A stretch of 64,000 nt of DNA from Progne subis subis. Lineage: Eukaryota; Chordata; Aves; Passeriformes; Hirundinidae. The first letter of the stretch is position 1, and every line of letters begins with the position of its first letter. This document shows, in pieces, positions 60,849 through 64,000 of this stretch. The stretch spans positions 744,001 to 808,000 of the forward strand of contig JAKJHU010000057.1 in assembly GCA_022316685.1 (NCBI GenBank), written 5' to 3'. Position numbers and translations under genes: made by a program. The notes beneath the pieces are model-generated. The model was given only the letters and a program-made list of their open reading frames with translations. It made no database searches and was not told the DNA's origin.

Positions 60849-63257
60849 GTAATTGTCTCATAAAGCAGTCAGAATGTTATTACCTAGTTTTATGATGGGA
60901 TTTTTTTTGTCTAGATGAAATTAGGATGTCAGATAAATACCCGTGATTTTGGTGTATGACTTTATCTTCCACCTGTGCATAGAATTAATTTGCAGACACA
61001 GTTCATGGCTCTCAGATCACAGTCCCTGCTGCCTAAGGTCGTATTCTAATTCCAGGCGGAATTTGTAAATAACGCTGTTGATGCCTTGTGTTTTAGAGGT
61101 TTAATCAGTACCCCTTTTGTTCTTTCCAGTGTATTATAACAAAGTGTAGCTGTGTACTGTAAGGCTGCACTGAGTTTACATTGAAGTTACACAGCAGAGA
61201 AGAGCTGAGGGACTTTTCCATGTATCCAAGGTATTCGTACGGGAGAGCATTCCACTCCAGGTCTGCTGACTGAGCAGATTTGTTCAACCTTGTCTTTTGT
61301 GTCTGTTTTGGTAAGGAACTAATTTATAGGCAAGCAAGAGGAGTCCAACTTTCACAGTTTTGTAAAGGCAATCACTACTGATGATCTAGATGAATTTAGA
61401 GCAGTTACCTGTATAGATAATTTTTAATGTGATTAAGAACTTCACATTGTAGCATCCCTCTCTACTCTGCCTTACATTTCACCTTGGGAACTATGCTGAA
61501 CTTAGGTTTTGAAACTTTGGGCTTGTCAATAAGTTTATTTTTTTTTCATTGTTGGCCTGGATATCTTGGAGTTTCCATAATAATACTTAGTGTTGAGACT
61601 CCAGTGACAAACTTCAGAGGCAGTAATTGCAGCATGTGCTGTGTTAGTGTTCTGCTAGCAAAGCCACAAATAGCACCTTTTGTCTATTGAACATTGCATG
61701 TCATATTTTGACAGTCCTGAGTGTTCTTTAGTAGCATACCAGGTATAATGTATGCAACTTGAACTTACCATTCTCTGAAGTGCAGTGCACTTTGGAATGA
61801 AATGATGATGAAAGATAATTTTCTTTTGTGTATGCAGCTTAAAGAGACTTAAAGAGCAATATGACATGAATATCATGTTCTTATGAAGTTTGTTAGTGAC
61901 CATACCTATGTAAAATAAACGCCCAAAATATTCCTCTTGTTTTGACATCTTATCCAAGAAGTCAGGTGTGCTGGTTTCAGCTGGGCTAAAGAAAAGCACT
62001 GTTTTCCTACCCTGCGTGGTGAGATGTTGGTACCATATGCTGTGTGACTGACACAATTTCTAGAGCCATCTTTGAGGGGCATTTTCTGCTGTCCAATATA
62101 CACCCTGCTCGTAGTGTTAATTTAGCGGGTTTACTTAAGGAAGCCATTGTCCCTCCTTCCCATGTCATGACTGCTTTGAGAATCAAGCAGAGTATTTTGC
62201 TGTGTTCTGGGTTTTTAACATAGATTAATGCTTTAGGTTACACTCTAAAAATAGGAATTATTTGCTATTACTTTGCATGTTTTTAAAGTTAGTGATGATA
62301 AACACAAGTTAGCAAGCATCATTTCAAGTTGTTTCCTGCTAGGCTTTATCGTTATGCTGTGCCAAAGTCTGCATTAACTTGACTGCAAAGCAGCTTGAGT
62401 GACCTGGTACAGATAGGCTAGGGCAGCTTTAATTGAGAGATAAATACAACGTGAGTAGGGGATTCTGCTCTCTGCTCTAAGTTGGAACTGCTCAGCAAAA
62501 TAAAGGAGTAGCAACAGCACAGGTATCATCAGGTTAGGCCAGTCCTGGTAACCGTCAGTGGAAATGCCGGGGCTCACCCTGTATCACTAAAACCCAAAAC
62601 ATCAGCCCTCCCACGTCCCGGGGATGTTGCTGGGAATGCTGCAAAATTTGCTCTGGTATTAATACCTGTATTATCTAGATTAACACTAGAAAAGATGTCT
62701 TCAGCAGTGAGTTACAATCTCATCTGTACTTCACTGAGTAGAAGTGCCACAGGCACAGAGTTTTGGATGGTAGACCAGGGTCCCTCTGGTGGTGTTCCTT
62801 TTGGGATGTAGATCTTGCACTAAGGAAAAACACTCAGTTTCTGGATAGGGAAGGTAGGTAGTTAATTGGAAGTGTGACCAGCTTTTCTGGGAAGAAAAAT
62901 AGGAACAAAATGAAGAAACAGATGTAATTCTCGTCTTACTGTCTCTTTCCAACATGTTTATTACGTTTCCTGGAAAACTGAAAAAAAAAAATACCGTTCA
63001 TTATCAAAGTTTGTTAAGATAAACCTAGAACATAATATTAAAAAAAGAGAATTTAGGTTCTTTTGTTTAGAAGGCAATTGTTGTCAAAAAACAAGTAAGA
63101 AAGTTATTTAATACTGTATCGATCCTCTCCTTCCAACTCTGAAACATTCCTTAATTGCTGCAGGGTAATCCTTTTCTAGATGAATTGTTATACACAGCTT
63201 AAATTGCACCAACTCATTAAGAAAGAATGTTGTTGGATTTTTTTCTTATCATTTCAG
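60849..63257 (+). other. OSBPL6: OSBPL6 intron between coding exons 3 and 4
   Basis: A 2.4-kb GT-AG intron. At 61967 a TGTGCTGGTTTCAGCTGGGC phrase resembles the beginning of the avian retroviral LTR family found at 54689, here in the sense orientation, but the similarity fades within tens of bases. No exon is seen. Confidence 0.85.
61967..62005 (+). mobile_element. Possible LTR start fragment, sense
   Basis: The opening bases TGTGCTGGTTTCAGCTGGGC followed by TAAAG resemble the 5' end of the LTR family seen in reverse at 54689. The rest of the LTR is not recognized, so this is either a short remnant or chance. Confidence 0.35.
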
Positions 63258-63311
63258 AGGTTTTTTGTCCTGGATAATGGAATGTTGAAATACTCAAAAT
63301 CACCAATTGAT
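63258..63311 (+). CDS. OSBPL6: OSBPL6 coding exon 4 (residues 108-125), PH domain continued
   Basis: The acceptor TTATCATTTCAG and donor GAT|GTAAGT bound 54 bases encoding RFFVLDNGMLKYSKSPID in phase 0. This is the second and third strand of the PH domain, with the typical R-F-VLD-G-L-Y pattern, and continues directly from the basic cluster of the previous exon. The sequence agrees with vertebrate ORP6 except for conservative changes near the end. The remainder of the PH domain would start at 64001. Confidence 0.96.
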
Positions 63312-64000
63312 GTAAGTAGAGTTGAAGATTTTAAAACTTTTAATGAAGCGTAGTCTGCTGATACTCACTCTAGGCATATTTATGAAAGTACACACATGAA
63401 AGATGTTGATGAATTTAAAGATAAATCATGTAATATTTTATGTCTTCAAGAATTCTACTTTTTTTACTTCTTTGGAAATATAAGTTAAATTACTTATTGT
63501 AGTTTCTTGAATAAAGCTTCTTGAGAGATTAACCTCACCATGTATTTTTCTTTTCCAATTTTTATGTCAGCCAGAGCTGATTATTCTGACATTTGTGGTT
63601 ATGACAAAGAATTGATAGCAATGTACTCTAGAGATGTAAAAGATAGCAATAAATTAGTTAGATCCGATACCAATAACTATCAAGTTGCAGCAGTAAGGTG
63701 TCAAGTACGGTCTGATTTTCTCTGCTTCTCACTTACTTGTACCTGTGCACTGGTGTGAACCCCTTAACACACCTAAACTTTGGAGTCGGCTTTGTACCAC
63801 TTCTTGTGAGATACTTTTATCTGACTGAATATAATCAGTGGTTAAGTGGTTAGTCTTAGTGCAGCTTTATTTTTTAATATGGCTTTATGCTAAAATATTT
63901 ATAAAATGGGAAACCATTTCAGTACAAGACAGTTTTCTGTAAAATATATAGAAAAAGTGCATGATACTTCTGAATTTGTACCCTGATTTTTTGATTTTAG
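63312..64000 (+). other. OSBPL6: OSBPL6 intron after coding exon 4, ending at the window edge
   Basis: The intron begins GTAAGTAG. The last bases of the window, CCTGATTTTTTGATTTTAG, form a polypyrimidine tract plus AG acceptor, so this 689-base intron probably ends exactly at 64000 and the next coding exon starts outside. The open frame at 63540-63758 lies within it and matches no ORP6 sequence. Confidence 0.8.

Noticed and set aside
61655..62056. 133-codon antisense frame
   Set aside because: It spans the possible LTR fragment and ordinary intron, with no domain.
63540..63758. 72-codon frame just before the window end that looks fairly protein-like
   Set aside because: It does not match the ORP6 PH domain, which should continue at 64001 after a clear acceptor. 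It is intronic and unsupported.

Overview
This is a vertebrate nuclear genome window, almost certainly from a bird. The evidence is several CR1 LINE copies in both orientations that keep the typical CR1 3' end, an avian-type endogenous retroviral LTR, long introns, GT-AG splice sites and a CpG-island promoter. There is no operon structure, and nearly every long open frame is chance or lies inside a repeat.

The one gene I can support is the 5' part of OSBPL6 (oxysterol-binding protein-related protein 6, ORP6) on the + strand. Four coding exons are visible at 46445-46546, 57770-57865, 60726-60848 and 63258-63311. They join in phase 0 into 125 codons: a Ser-rich N-terminus, a linker, and the start of the PH domain. 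The window ends exactly on the AG of the next splice acceptor, so the rest of the PH domain and the lipid-binding domain lie beyond 64000. The first coding exon carries about 130 bases of 5'UTR with two short upstream ORFs.

Layout: 1-1590 is intergenic or the 3' flank of an upstream gene. 1590-2395 is a very GC-rich CpG island, the probable OSBPL6 promoter and 5'UTR exon. About 2400-46308 is a roughly 44-kb first intron with CR1 copies, microsatellites and homopolymers. 46309-64000 holds the four coding exons and their introns, plus an antisense retroviral LTR at about 54140-54689.

I saw no tRNA, rRNA, CRISPR array or second protein-coding gene. No undescribed biological system is evident. 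The most useful leads are regulatory: a perfect 10-bp PAR-bZIP/E4BP4 palindrome at the edge of the CpG island, upstream ORFs before the ORP6 start, and repeat insertions that could affect splicing or transcription.
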